In this document: in pieces, positions 1 through 9,768 of the stretch
Layout: every line of letters begins with the position of its first letter
How positions within the stretch are numbered: position 1 is the first letter of the stretch
Source of the DNA: Bacillota bacterium
GTDB taxonomy: Bacteria; Bacillota; Clostridia; Christensenellales; Aristaeellaceae
Assembly (NCBI GenBank): GCA_023402355.1
Contig: JAEXCG010000128.1
Span: 1 to 30,741 of the forward strand
DNA length: 30,741 nucleotides
Reading direction: 5' to 3'
Notes under the pieces: model-generated
Seen by the model: the letters and a program-made list of their open reading frames with translations, nothing else
Database searches by the model: none
Told to the model about the DNA's origin: nothing
Program-made: the position numbers and the translations under genes

Positions 1-720
1 CGCGAGCGCGAGCGCTGCGATCGCGATGTAGACGCTGTCGCTGCGCGCGGCGAGCGCCGCCGAAAAGCCCACGAACGCGAGCGCCTGACAGACGACGCGC
101 TCCGTACGCCGCCGGGCGCTGATCGCGCCGGTCAGCGCAAAGGACAGCACCATGGCGACAAACGCCCCGAAAAAGTTGATGTGGCCGATCGTCGAAATGA
201 AGACGTTTTCCTGCCCGCCGGTCAACTGGGTGTAAAAGCGCAGCGGATCGACGTAGTAGTAGTTGAGTACGCCCAGCGCGCAGGCCGCGGAGCCCGATAC
301 GAGAAAGAGCCAGAGGCAGATTCGGTATCCGCCGCCCCTCTGTGAAAGGCAAAACGTCATCGCGCCCACCGCCAGCAGGTAGAGCAGCCCGCTGCGCCGC
401 CCCAGCTCCCCGCTGAACGCCTTTGCCGGTTCCTCGCTGAACGCGCAGGAAACGGCGGCGCAGCAGACGAAGGCGAGCATCGCCCAGACAGGCAGACCGA
501 CGCCCGCAAAGGGACGCTCGCGCCTTACAAGCCGGACGACCGCGCAGACCGCCACGCCGACGCATAAAAAGAGCGTCAGCCACAAGAATAGCCGATACTT
601 GCAGGTGTTGATGTTAAAGTAATGGTTCTGATAGTAGAGCGGGAACACGCCCAGCATGAGCGCCGCGTAGACGGCGGCGGGGCTGGCGCTTCGCATTCCC
701 CTCTTCAGTTGCTCTATCAT
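1..720 (-). CDS. O-antigen ligase-like polytopic membrane protein (C-terminus cut off)
   Basis: The visible 240 residues run off the window edge. They start at ATG 720 behind a GGAGGA about ten bases upstream. The protein has repeated hydrophobic segments (about residues 18-30, 40-60, 75-95, 110-125, 140-155, 180-205, 215-240). It carries the motif TIGHINFFGAFVAM near residue 197, which resembles the G-x-x-N-x-A block of O-antigen ligase/polymerase (Wzy_C-type) proteins, and a later ARSDS motif often seen in Bacillota members of that family. These proteins polymerise or transfer surface glycans at the outer face of the membrane. The gene lies 41 bases after a small kinase on the same strand and may be co-transcribed with it. 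The family call is from motif memory. The missing C-terminus, where the large periplasmic-type loop would be, prevents a firm assignment. Confidence 0.6.
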   Translation of the reverse strand, partial: MIEQLKRGMRSASPAAVYAALMLGVFPLYYQNHYFNINTCKYRLFLWLTLFLCVGVAVCAVVRLVRRERPFAGVGLPVWAMLAFVCCAAVSCAFSEEPAKAFSGELGRRSGLLYLLAVGAMTFCLSQRGGGYRICLWLFLVSGSAACALGVLNYYYVDPLRFYTQLTGGQENVFISTIGHINFFGAFVAMVLSFALTGAISARRRTERVVCQALAFVGFSAALAARSDSVYIAIAALALA

Positions 721-761
721 GCCGCGCCGTTCCTCCGTTTGTTGCAGCAGCATCCCGCGCA

Positions 762-1259
762 TTATTTTGAGGTCACGTCCCGATAGATTCGATCGACGAT
801 CTCCTCCGCGCTTAAATCAGGGCCGATCGTCTCCTCGTGCAGAAAACCGATGTAATCCTTTTCCTTCCACCAGCGGCGCATCTGCTCCTCGCCGAATTCC
901 TGCGCGCTCGGTTTTTGCGCGTGCCGCCTGAGCGTCTCTTCAAACGGCAGGTCAAAGTAATAGGCGAAGACCGCTCCGTCAAAGCGCCGCGCGAGCGTAT
1001 CAAAAAGGGGACGGTACCACTCGGCGTTTAAAATCCCCTCCAGAATGGTGTACGCGCACGCTTCGCTTCCGTACGCCACCAGGCTGCTCAACAGCCCCAC
1101 CGCCTTTGTTTCGGGGCCGTCGTTGACCCAGAGCATTTCGCGCCTTACTACGTCCTGCGAAACGAGCAGCGTCCCTCGCCCCAGCTTTCGCTGCAGCGCC
1201 TTGCCGGTCGTGGTCTTTCCGCTGCCCGAATTGCCCCGAAGCACGATGATCGCCGCCAT
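762..1259 (-). CDS. Small P-loop kinase (AAA_33 / zeta-toxin-like fold)
   Basis: A 165-residue cytosolic protein. The Walker A motif GNSGSGKTT lies at residues 9-17, directly after the first beta strand, followed by SQDVVRREML, the position of the substrate-binding DxxR loop in small-molecule and nucleotide kinases. A basic, Trp-rich stretch (RRWWKEKDYIGF, about residues 127-138) resembles a lid. ATG 1259 was chosen because AGGGAG sits about eight bases upstream and the frame extension further upstream would run through the terminator of the preceding gene. Length and layout fit the many unnamed ATP-binding kinases of Bacillota. The substrate cannot be deduced, and no antitoxin-like partner is present, so a toxin role is not supported. 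Confidence 0.75.
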   Translation of the reverse strand: MAAIIVLRGNSGSGKTTTGKALQRKLGRGTLLVSQDVVRREMLWVNDGPETKAVGLLSSLVAYGSEACAYTILEGILNAEWYRPLFDTLARRFDGAVFAYYFDLPFEETLRRHAQKPSAQEFGEEQMRRWWKEKDYIGFLHEETIGPDLSAEEIVDRIYRDVTSK

Positions 1260-1337
1260 CCAATCGCTCCCTTGGTTTTCCCCTAGTATAGCATCCCGCC
1301 CACGTTTACGCAAGAAACGCAGGCATGAAAGCGCAAA

Positions 1338-1371
1338 GACGCCGTCGGCCTTTGCAGTGGCCAACGGCGTC
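1338..1371 (-). terminator. Intrinsic terminator of the sensor kinase operon
   Basis: On the minus strand GACGCCGT plus TGGCC pairs with GGCCG plus ACGGCGTC, a 13-pair stem with one T-G pair and an eight-base loop, followed by TTTGCGCTTTC. It begins about ten bases after the kinase stop codon. The U tract is weak, so some read-through into the downstream kinase gene is possible. Confidence 0.7.
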
Positions 1372-1381
1372 TCCTTCATCG

Positions 1382-2314
1382 TCAGGTCGTCTTTTCCATC
1401 TCCCCGCCGCTTGCTTCCCCGGACGGGCTCTTCGCGAAGTCCACGCGAAGGATCAGCCTGCCCGCCTCATAGCGCGCGCCGACGGCGCCGCCCATCTGCT
1501 CCGCCAGCGTCTTGGCGATGGCCAGCCCCAGTCCGGTCGAGTTTTGCGCCGTCTTTACGGAGAAAAAGCGGTGAAACAGCCTGCCGACCTGCACCTCGTC
1601 CAGACCGGACGCGGCGTTCGCAAAGACGAGCGCGCCGTCGCTTGAAAGCGAAATCGTCAGGTCGCCGTCGCTGTACTTGAGCGCGTTGCTCAGGATGTTT
1701 CCAAGCACGCGGGCGAGCGCCGCCGGATTGAGGCTGCGCACGACGGGCTTTTCGGGCATCTGAATCTCAGGGCTGATCCCCCGCTCCCGGAACGCCGCGT
1801 AAAAGGAGGCCACGCTCTCCTCCAGCGCGCGGCCGACGTCTACCGGCTCCAGCGCCAGGTCCTCCGGCGCTGATGTAATCATCGAATAGCGGAAAAGCTC
1901 CTCCGTCAGCTGCTTCATCGCCTGCGCCCGGTCCTCGATAAAGGAGAGGTAGCGCGAAACCGCGTCGCTCTTTTCCAGGCGCTTCAGGAGATCCAAATAC
2001 CCCAGGATGACGGTCAGCGGGGTGCGCAGGTCGTGCGAGATGTTCGTCACGGCCTCCTTCAGCTCGCGGTCGCCGCCCTCGTATTGCAGGCGCTTGCTGC
2101 GCAGCGCGCGAAGCTGTCCGTTCAGCGTCGCGGCAAGGCGCCTTGCCCTTCGATCCCGCGTGGACAGGCAGATCAGGTGATTCGTGTCCTTCGACAGGCA
2201 TTCCCCCAGCTCCGCGCCGATTTCGTCCATGCTTTTATGGAGGGACCAGACCTTCGCGCCGAGCGCGAGCGCCAGAAGGGCCAGGGCGGCGCATACGAGC
2301 CAGGGAAGGAGCAT
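1382..2314 (-). CDS. Sensor histidine kinase of an ABC-transporter-linked two-component system
   Basis: About 310 residues. One N-terminal membrane helix (first 24 residues) is followed by a short linker, an HisKA domain with NISHDLRTPLT (phospho-acceptor His about residue 94), an N box NILSNALKYS, an F box HRFF and a G2 box STGLGLAIA. The usual DxGxG G1 box is replaced by NAASGLDEVQ, as in other kinases of this subgroup. There is no extracellular sensor domain, so the signal probably comes through the partner ABC transporter or the membrane. GTG 2323 is a possible start. ATG 2314 is preferred because it has GGGTGA five bases upstream and because a duplicated copy of this start region (2334-2402) aligns from that ATG. 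The gene is last in an operon with the regulator, ATPase and permease. Confidence 0.9.
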   Translation of the reverse strand: MLLPWLVCAALALLALALGAKVWSLHKSMDEIGAELGECLSKDTNHLICLSTRDRRARRLAATLNGQLRALRSKRLQYEGGDRELKEAVTNISHDLRTPLTVILGYLDLLKRLEKSDAVSRYLSFIEDRAQAMKQLTEELFRYSMITSAPEDLALEPVDVGRALEESVASFYAAFRERGISPEIQMPEKPVVRSLNPAALARVLGNILSNALKYSDGDLTISLSSDGALVFANAASGLDEVQVGRLFHRFFSVKTAQNSTGLGLAIAKTLAEQMGGAVGARYEAGRLILRVDFAKSPSGEASGGEMEKTT

Positions 2315-2333
2315 TCGGTTCACCCGCTTTCCG

Positions 2334-2402
2334 CTATATCTTGACGCAGAGGATCAGCACCGCGACCGATAAAATGCCGCACACGATCCATGAAAGTGGC
2401 AT
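2334..2402 (-). CDS. 22-codon single-helix peptide; duplicated start of the downstream kinase
   Basis: This short frame begins with ATG behind GCGGGTGA and encodes a hydrophobic peptide with the pattern M-x-L-x-W-x-V-C followed by leucines and a final Lys-Ile. Its ribosome site, spacing and codons align with the start of the kinase gene 88 bases downstream. Nine of 22 residues are identical, including L3, W5, V7, C8 and K21, and the stop codon TAG aligns with a TGG tryptophan codon of the kinase. The likely origin is a partial duplication of the kinase 5' end that decayed or was kept as a tiny membrane peptide. Whether it is translated is unknown. Confidence 0.4.
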   Translation of the reverse strand: MPLSWIVCGILSVAVLILCVKI

Positions 2403-2416
2403 CTTTCTCACCCGCC

Positions 2417-3250
2417 CTACTTCAAATCCTTTTTGCGAAACATCCATACGCCCAGCAGCGTCATGACGGCCGAGATCAGCGCGGAGGACGCCAGCATGAA
2501 GAGCGGGCGCGCCACCTCCAGATTGGCCACCAGGATTCCCTGACCCGTCGGCAAAAGATCGAGGATGCCTTCATACGCCCTGCGCAGGCTTCCGCCGACG
2601 TATTCCGGGTTCGGCGCGGGGTCCGCCATCTGCATGCCCTCGGAGGTGATGACGATGCCGCTCGACAGCTCCGGCGCGCAAAGGCGTCCATATACCATGC
2701 TCGCCCCGACGAGCAGCGCGAGGAACAGGAGGAGGGAGAGCACGGCGGATGCCGCCTTGCCCTGCAGGTTCATGCCCATAAACGTGAATATGGAGGAAAG
2801 CGCCGCGGCGAAGCAGACGATGAGGGCAACGTAGGTCGCAAGCCCAGCCGCCCCGATTTTCCAGAGGCCGAGGGAGGGGATGCCGACGAGCCCGCCCACC
2901 AGCCAGACGGCGACGAAGCAGAGCGTGGCCGCAAAGCAGACGATCAGGTTGGCCAGATAGATGGACGCGCGGCTGTGTCCGACCATGATTTTGTTGCGCA
3001 GGGTGCCGTCGCTGTATTCGGTGCCGAGAAAGAGGCTCGTAAAGACCGCGCAGAAGAGCCCGAGCGTCGGCGCAAGGTTGAAGTAGTAGTCGTCCAGCGT
3101 ATAGGAAAAGCCGGAGGATGCGTTCAGGGCGGCCTGCCTGCATCCATTGAGCATCGTGGCGACCGCGCACAAAAGCACCGCCGCGAGGGCGGCCCCAAAC
3201 ACCTTGTCCTTGAATAGGCGGGCAAAATTTGCCGACAGTAGATTACGCAT
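2417..3250 (-). CDS. ABC-2-type transporter permease
   Basis: A 277-residue integral membrane protein. An N-terminal membrane helix is followed by a large outside loop, then a cluster of five hydrophobic segments (about residues 60-78, 100-125, 132-152, 165-185, 250-270). The stretch FLGTEYSDGTLRNKIMVGHSR at about residues 74-94 matches the coupling region typical of ABC-2 permeases of the bacitracin/lantibiotic-export (BcrB-like) type. The start overlaps the ATPase stop by eight bases, so the two are translationally coupled. With the flanking regulator and kinase this looks like a self-regulated peptide-antibiotic resistance or envelope-stress transporter. The substrate is not determinable. 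Confidence 0.87.
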   Translation of the reverse strand: MRNLLSANFARLFKDKVFGAALAAVLLCAVATMLNGCRQAALNASSGFSYTLDDYYFNLAPTLGLFCAVFTSLFLGTEYSDGTLRNKIMVGHSRASIYLANLIVCFAATLCFVAVWLVGGLVGIPSLGLWKIGAAGLATYVALIVCFAAALSSIFTFMGMNLQGKAASAVLSLLLFLALLVGASMVYGRLCAPELSSGIVITSEGMQMADPAPNPEYVGGSLRRAYEGILDLLPTGQGILVANLEVARPLFMLASSALISAVMTLLGVWMFRKKDLK

Positions 3251-4157
3251 GACGGCCCTCCCCTACGAGGCTGACGAAATAGCTTTCCAGGCTTTCGTCC
3301 CGCTCTACGATGGACAGGACCTCGCAGCCCTGCTCCATCAGCTTGAGGGTGAGCTGCGAGACGTTTAATCTCGCGAAAACGTCCGCCGTGTCGTCCGCCA
3401 GGATCTTGTACTCGACGCCCATGCCGTCCAGCACGCGGGCCAGCGCCTTCGTGTCCGTGACCTTCATGCGCGCGCACTTTCGGCAGGCCGCCTCCAGCTC
3501 CGCCGCGCTGATCTCCTTCACGATACGTCCGCCGTCGATAAAGCCGTAATGCGTCGCGAGCTTCGACAGCTCGTCCAGGATGTGGCTCGAAATCAAAACA
3601 GTGATCTGATGCTCGCGGTTGAGCCGCAGGATGAGCTCCCGAATTTCGATGATGCCCTGCGGGTCCAGCCCGTTGACCGGCTCGTCCAGCACCAGGAAGT
3701 CGGGGTTTCCGGCGAGCGCGACGGCGATGCCCAGCCGCTGCTTCATGCCGAGCGAAAAATGCTTCGCCTTTTTCTTCCCCGTATCCGAAAGCCCTACCAA
3801 CCCAAGGAGCTCCGGGATGCTGTCAAAGGACGGCAGCCCCAGCACGCGGTATTGCGCCCGCAGGTTTTCCTCCGCCGTCATGTCCAGATAGATGGAGGGC
3901 GTCTCCACCACCGCGCCCATCCGCCTGCGCGCCAGACGGATGCGCCCGTCGCGGTTGCGCGCGCCGTAGAGCGCAAAGGAGCCCGACGTAGGCTCCTGCA
4001 GCCCGCAGAGCAGGCGGATCAGCGTCGTCTTGCCCGCTCCGTTCTTCCCGATAAAGCCGTATACCGCTCCCTTGGGCACGTGCATGGACAGGCCGTCGAG
4101 CGCCTTAAAGTGCGCATAGTGCTTGCACAGGGCGTCGGCGGTCAAAACATATTCCAT
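3243..4157 (-). CDS. ABC transporter ATP-binding protein
   Basis: 304 residues with a complete nucleotide-binding domain: Walker A GKNGAGKTT (37-45), Q-loop near residue 54, signature FSLGMKQ (134-140), Walker B FLVLDEP (154-160), D-loop NGLDP, and the switch histidine in SSH (about 192). A C-terminal extension of about 90 residues follows, as in BcrA/CcmA-like exporters. The start at ATG 4157 has GGAGG about seven bases upstream. It energises the permease encoded immediately downstream with an eight-base overlap. The gene is preceded by a repeat array and a likely promoter, so it is probably induced by the neighbouring response regulator. Confidence 0.93.
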   Translation of the reverse strand: MEYVLTADALCKHYAHFKALDGLSMHVPKGAVYGFIGKNGAGKTTLIRLLCGLQEPTSGSFALYGARNRDGRIRLARRRMGAVVETPSIYLDMTAEENLRAQYRVLGLPSFDSIPELLGLVGLSDTGKKKAKHFSLGMKQRLGIAVALAGNPDFLVLDEPVNGLDPQGIIEIRELILRLNREHQITVLISSHILDELSKLATHYGFIDGGRIVKEISAAELEAACRKCARMKVTDTKALARVLDGMGVEYKILADDTADVFARLNVSQLTLKLMEQGCEVLSIVERDESLESYFVSLVGEGRHA

Positions 4158-4186
4158 TTGAAGGCCTCCCTTGATTTGATACGGGC

Positions 4187-4244
4187 ATTGTATCGAAAGA
4201 AGGTATAGAAAGCGGTAAAGAAAACCGTAAAGATCCGGTATAGA
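4187..4244 (-). promoter_or_regulatory. Response-regulator direct-repeat array and likely promoter before the ABC genes
   Basis: In the 88-base gap after the regulator stop codon, the minus strand shows TATACCG, TTTACGG, TTTACCG and TATACCT. Their TAC cores are spaced 11, 12 and 12 bases apart, and a fifth TAC follows after 13. OmpR/PhoB-family regulators bind such 11-12-base direct repeats on one helix face. A TACAAT (4187-4192) follows in the right place for a -10 element, with the repeats over the -35 region, as in activated promoters. The binding protein is inferred to be the regulator at 4246-4908. Confidence 0.55.
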
Positions 4245-4245
4245 T

Positions 4246-4908
4246 TTACTCCGTCCTCAGCTTAAAGCCGATGCCCCAAACGGATTCGATGTAGTCCTTG
4301 CCCTCCGGCCTGCGCAGCTTTCGGCGCAAATTGCTGACGTGCATCTTGAGGGAGCTCTCCGTGCAGTCCGGCGTGTCCTCGCCAATGCGGTCCAATAGCT
4401 GCGACTTGGTGACCACCTGCGCGGGGTTTTGCATCAACAGCTTCAATATCGCGTACTCCGTGCGCGTCAGCCTGATTTCGGCGTCGCAAAGCCAGACCCT
4501 TCGCGCCGCGGGGTCGAGCCGTAAGGCTTCGTAGATCAGCGTCGCCTCCGGTTCCCTGGCCGCGCCGCGCAGACGGACGGCGATTCTCGCCAGCAGCTCT
4601 TCAAGCGCAAAGGGCTTGGTGACGTAATCCGCCGCGCCGCCGAGCAGCAGGCTCACCTTGTCCGTCACGTCCGCCTTTGCGCTGACGACGATCACGGGGA
4701 TTTCCCTGATCTTCGGCAGCACCGCCTCCCCCGAAAGCCCCGGCAGCATGAGGTCGAGCAGGACGAGGTCCGGTTTGGAGGCCGCGAGCACGAGCAGCGC
4801 CTCCGTGCCTGAGTACGCCCGCGATACCCGATACCCCTCCTGCGTGAGCGCCGTTTCCAGCATGTCCCCGATCGGCACGTCGTCGTCCACGACGAGGATG
4901 TGTTTCAT
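4246..4908 (-). CDS. OmpR-family response regulator
   Basis: 220 residues. The receiver domain (1-115) has acidic residues D8-D10, the phospho-acceptor D52 in LLDLMLPG, a conserved Ser76 and K98 in TKPF. A C-terminal winged-helix DNA-binding domain (about 125-218) contains LTRTEYAILKLLM and a Trp-Gly-Ile-Gly-Phe end typical of the family. The start at ATG 4908 is set by GGAGGA six bases upstream. An in-frame upstream extension has no ribosome site and no domain content. It is the first gene of the module regulator / ATPase / permease / kinase and probably controls the repeat array just downstream of its own stop codon. Confidence 0.93.
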   Translation of the reverse strand: MKHILVVDDDVPIGDMLETALTQEGYRVSRAYSGTEALLVLAASKPDLVLLDLMLPGLSGEAVLPKIREIPVIVVSAKADVTDKVSLLLGGAADYVTKPFALEELLARIAVRLRGAAREPEATLIYEALRLDPAARRVWLCDAEIRLTRTEYAILKLLMQNPAQVVTKSQLLDRIGEDTPDCTESSLKMHVSNLRRKLRRPEGKDYIESVWGIGFKLRTE

Positions 4909-5016
4909 GAGAAGTCCTCCCTGCGGCTCTTGGCCGTTCCGTATCGAAAGCCGCATATGCGATCTGCGGGCGGCGGACGTTTGCATCCCTTGTCAGGAAC
5001 GCCGCCCTGTGCAGCG

Positions 5017-5055
5017 AAAGGCGGCACAGCCTCTATGACCATGCCGCCCGCCTTT
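5017..5055 (-). terminator. Terminator after clpC
   Basis: On the minus strand AAAGGCGG pairs with CCGCCTTT, with further GCGGCA/TGCC pairing possible inside. It starts three bases after the clpC stop codon. The T tract is only three long, so termination may be partial. Confidence 0.55.
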
Positions 5056-5057
5056 GC

Positions 5058-7523
<2,466 letters not shown>

Positions 7524-7547
7524 ATTTACCTCCGAATCCCCTTTGGG

Positions 7548-8558
7548 TCAATGTTTTTCGCAAAGCGCCGCGCGCACGTACTCCGCGCGCAGCTGATCCC
7601 GCTCCGGCGCGGTCAAATCCTTCCCGGCCCTCCGGGCAATGCCCGCGCTCTGCGCCCTGTAAAGCAGCGAATCGAGCGTCGCGCCGTCGATGTCGACGAG
7701 GTTCAGGCTGCTCGCCAACCGCACGTCCGACCAGCGCTGCATGAATTCCTTGTCCCCGATGCGCCGCGCGTACATCAGCACGCCGACAGAGCGCATCAGC
7801 CGGTCCTCCAGCGTCAGGCGGTCCTTTTCCAGCAGGGTTCTGCGCGCCTTGCGCTCCATGTCCGCCAGCTGGCTGCCGACTTCGCGGATAGCCTGCACCA
7901 ATTCCTCTTCGGTGCGCCCCAGCGTCACCTGATTGGAGACCTGATAGAGGTTGCCAAAGGCCTCGCTGCCCTCGCCGTAAAGCCCGCGGATCGTGAGCCC
8001 CAGCTTGTCGACCGCCTGCCCCACCACGCCCATCTGGCGCAGCATCGTCAGCGCGGGCAAGTGCAGCATCTGCGAGGCGCGCATGCCGGAGCCCGTGTTC
8101 GTCGGGCACGCGGTCAGGTAGCCGAGCTGGTCGTCAAAGGCGTACTCCACCTGCGCCTCCAGCCCGTCGTCCACCTCGCGCGCGATCTTCGCCGCCCCTT
8201 CCACGTCCGTACCCGGCAAAAGCACCTGCAGGCGAATGTGGTCCTCCTCGTTCACCATGATGCTGACCTTATTATCTTTGCCCAAAAGGACGGCGGCTAA
8301 ATCCGCGCTGCGCAGCAAATCCCGGCTGACGACGTGCTGCTCCACCATCTCCTGGCGCTGCACGGGCGATAGATCGGAAAGCCGCACGAATGCATAACCC
8401 GAGGCGTCCGGCAGCGTCGCCGCCGCGTCGCAGGTGCGCCGGATCGTCTCCGCCGCCCAGACGTCGTTCATCATCGAAGGAAAAGGAATATCCCGGTAAT
8501 TGCGGGCGAGGCGCACGCGGCTTGAAATCACCACGTCGTCTAAAAGCTGATCACGCAT
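7548..8558 (-). CDS. mcsB: Protein-arginine kinase McsB
   Basis: 336 residues of the phosphagen-kinase fold. The N-terminal VISSRVRLARN (10-20) holds nucleotide-binding arginines, NEEDH (103-107) holds the catalytic acidic pair, and CPTNTGSGMRAS (151-162) carries the conserved active-site cysteine loop. The later segment IRGLYGEGSEAFGNLYQ is typical of McsB and absent from creatine kinases. McsB phosphorylates arginines on proteins, including CtsR, marking them for ClpCP. The protein lacks about 15 residues at the N-terminus compared with Bacillus subtilis McsB, but ATG 8558 overlaps the mcsA stop by eight bases and no better start was seen. Confidence 0.96.
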   Translation of the reverse strand: MRDQLLDDVVISSRVRLARNYRDIPFPSMMNDVWAAETIRRTCDAAATLPDASGYAFVRLSDLSPVQRQEMVEQHVVSRDLLRSADLAAVLLGKDNKVSIMVNEEDHIRLQVLLPGTDVEGAAKIAREVDDGLEAQVEYAFDDQLGYLTACPTNTGSGMRASQMLHLPALTMLRQMGVVGQAVDKLGLTIRGLYGEGSEAFGNLYQVSNQVTLGRTEEELVQAIREVGSQLADMERKARRTLLEKDRLTLEDRLMRSVGVLMYARRIGDKEFMQRWSDVRLASSLNLVDIDGATLDSLLYRAQSAGIARRAGKDLTAPERDQLRAEYVRAALCEKH

Positions 8559-9078
8559 GCTCGCAGCCTCCCTTCGCCGCTTCCGCCTGTTCCTCTTGCG
8601 TGGCCGTCATCGCGCGGATGCGATCGCGAAGCTGCGCCGCGCGCTCAAATTCTTCCTTCGCGACCGCTTCGTCCATTTCCGCGCGCAGCTTTTCCAGCTC
8701 GCGCTGCGCGCTGATGCGCGCGCTGCGTGCGGGCGGCACGTGGCCCACGTGCTGCGTGCGCCCGTGAATGCGCCCCAGCATCGGCGCAAGCTGCGCCGCA
8801 AACGCCTTGTAGCAGTCCGCGCAGCCGAGCAGCCCCGTCTCGCGGAAGCGCTCGTACTCCATTCCGCAGGTGGGACAGCGGAGCTTCTCCTGCTCCGGCT
8901 TTTCCTTCTGGCCGGAGACGCCCGAAAGGAGGCTGGAGATCAGGCTCGACATCGTGTCCAGCCCCTTTTGGTGTTTCGCCATGCAGGACGCACATAGGTG
9001 CATCTGCGTCGCGACGCCGTTTTGAACCTGTGTATAATGAATCGTCGCGGGATTCTTCCCGCATTCCTCACAAAGCAT
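8551..9078 (-). CDS. mcsA: McsA, zinc-finger activator of the McsB arginine kinase
   Basis: 175 residues with four Cys-x-x-Cys pairs: C3/C6, C29/C32, C68/C71 and C86/C89. A C-terminal UVR motif follows (about residues 125-160, with REL-x-KLRAEMDEAVAKEEFE-like helices). The zinc fingers activate McsB, and the UVR motif resembles the one in ClpC. The start ATG 9078 lies only two bases after the ctsR stop codon, preceded by GGAGG inside the ctsR end. A longer reading of this frame upstream overlaps ctsR entirely and is rejected. It is translationally coupled to mcsB. Confidence 0.96.
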   Translation of the reverse strand: MLCEECGKNPATIHYTQVQNGVATQMHLCASCMAKHQKGLDTMSSLISSLLSGVSGQKEKPEQEKLRCPTCGMEYERFRETGLLGCADCYKAFAAQLAPMLGRIHGRTQHVGHVPPARSARISAQRELEKLRAEMDEAVAKEEFERAAQLRDRIRAMTATQEEQAEAAKGGCEHA

Positions 9079-9080
9079 AG

Positions 9081-9551
9081 TCACGCCTCCTTCTTGCGTT
9101 TGGCCAGTTCCAGGATCATGCTGCGAAGCGTCCCCGCGCACAGCGCGTCCTTCATGCTCAGCGGCAGCGGCACGGCCTGCGGCGTCAGCGCCGCCGCCAT
9201 CAGGTGCGCTTCCTCTTCCGTGACGATTTCCTCGCTCTGCAGCCGCGCCAAAATGCGCATGGCGTCCCCGTGGGAAATCGACGTGCCGATCCGCTGGTAA
9301 ATGGACTTGAGCAGGTCGTCCTTGTCGCTGCTCGCGATCCGCACGATGCGGATGTAGCCGCCCCCGCCTCGGCGGGACTCGATCACGTAGCCGTGGTCGG
9401 GCGTAAAGCGGGTCGCCAGCACGTAGTTGATTTGGGACGGCGCGCACTGAAAATGCTCGGCGAGCTCGTTGCGCTTGAGCTCCACCTGCGTGTCATCCTC
9501 TTCCATCAAAGCCTTGATGAAGGCCTCTATCGTATCACTCAGCGGTTTCAT
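9081..9551 (-). CDS. ctsR: Class III heat-shock repressor CtsR
   Basis: 156 residues. The N-terminal winged helix-turn-helix includes the glycine-rich wing RGGGGYIRI (61-69); its arginine matches the one phosphorylated by McsB in other Bacillota. A C-terminal helical domain (about 80-156) mediates dimerisation and interaction with McsB/ClpC. CtsR represses clp genes at normal temperature. It is the first gene of the operon and has its own operator overlapping the promoter, so the operon is autoregulated. Start ATG 9551 has a GGGGTGG stretch upstream. Confidence 0.97.
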   Translation of the reverse strand: MKPLSDTIEAFIKALMEEDDTQVELKRNELAEHFQCAPSQINYVLATRFTPDHGYVIESRRGGGGYIRIVRIASSDKDDLLKSIYQRIGTSISHGDAMRILARLQSEEIVTEEEAHLMAAALTPQAVPLPLSMKDALCAGTLRSMILELAKRKKEA

Positions 9552-9570
9552 GAGACCACCCCATCATCTT

Positions 9571-9617
9571 ATTGACCTACTTTGACTATATTATACGCCA
9601 GAATGCGCTTCCGTCAA
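9571..9617 (-). promoter_or_regulatory. ctsR operon promoter with CtsR operator
   Basis: Minus strand: -35 TTGACG (9612-9617), 16-base spacer, -10 TATAAT (9590-9595). Immediately downstream lies the heptad direct repeat AGTCAAA-N3-GGTCAAT (9571-9587), matching the known CtsR box (A/G)GTCAAA-N3-(A/G)GTCAAA with one mismatch. Its place just downstream of the -10 would block RNA polymerase. Confidence 0.92.
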
Positions 9618-9680
9618 GCGGTTCCGGAAAAAATTTTGCTGCCAGTCCAAGGAAAGGGCGGATACGCGTCTCAAAGGGCG

Positions 9681-9716
9681 AAAAACAGCATCCCCGGCGC
9701 GAGGCCCGGAATGCTG
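9681..9716 (-). terminator. Terminator of the nucleotide-sugar dehydrogenase gene
   Basis: Minus strand CAGCATtCCGGG pairs with CCGGGGATGCTG around a seven-base loop, then TTTTT (9681-9685). It lies about 50 bases after the stop codon of the gene at 9769-11088. The 63 bases between it and the ctsR promoter hold no recognised feature. Confidence 0.85.
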
Positions 9717-9768
9717 CTGATGGCTTTAAACGTGTATCATGCTGTTTCGCAAGTTCGCTAAAAGAGCT

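Noticed and set aside
762..1259. Zeta-type toxin of a toxin-antitoxin pair
   Set aside because: The kinase fold fits, but no antitoxin-sized gene adjoins it and the neighbours are unrelated.
4953..4962. CGCATATGCG palindrome upstream of the response regulator as an operator
   Set aside because: It is a single ten-base palindrome in GC-rich DNA, with no promoter that it clearly overlaps and no second copy.
7548..8558. McsB as an N-terminally truncated pseudogene because about 15 residues are missing
   Set aside because: All catalytic motifs are intact, the start is coupled to mcsA by overlap, and the missing part is variable in the family.
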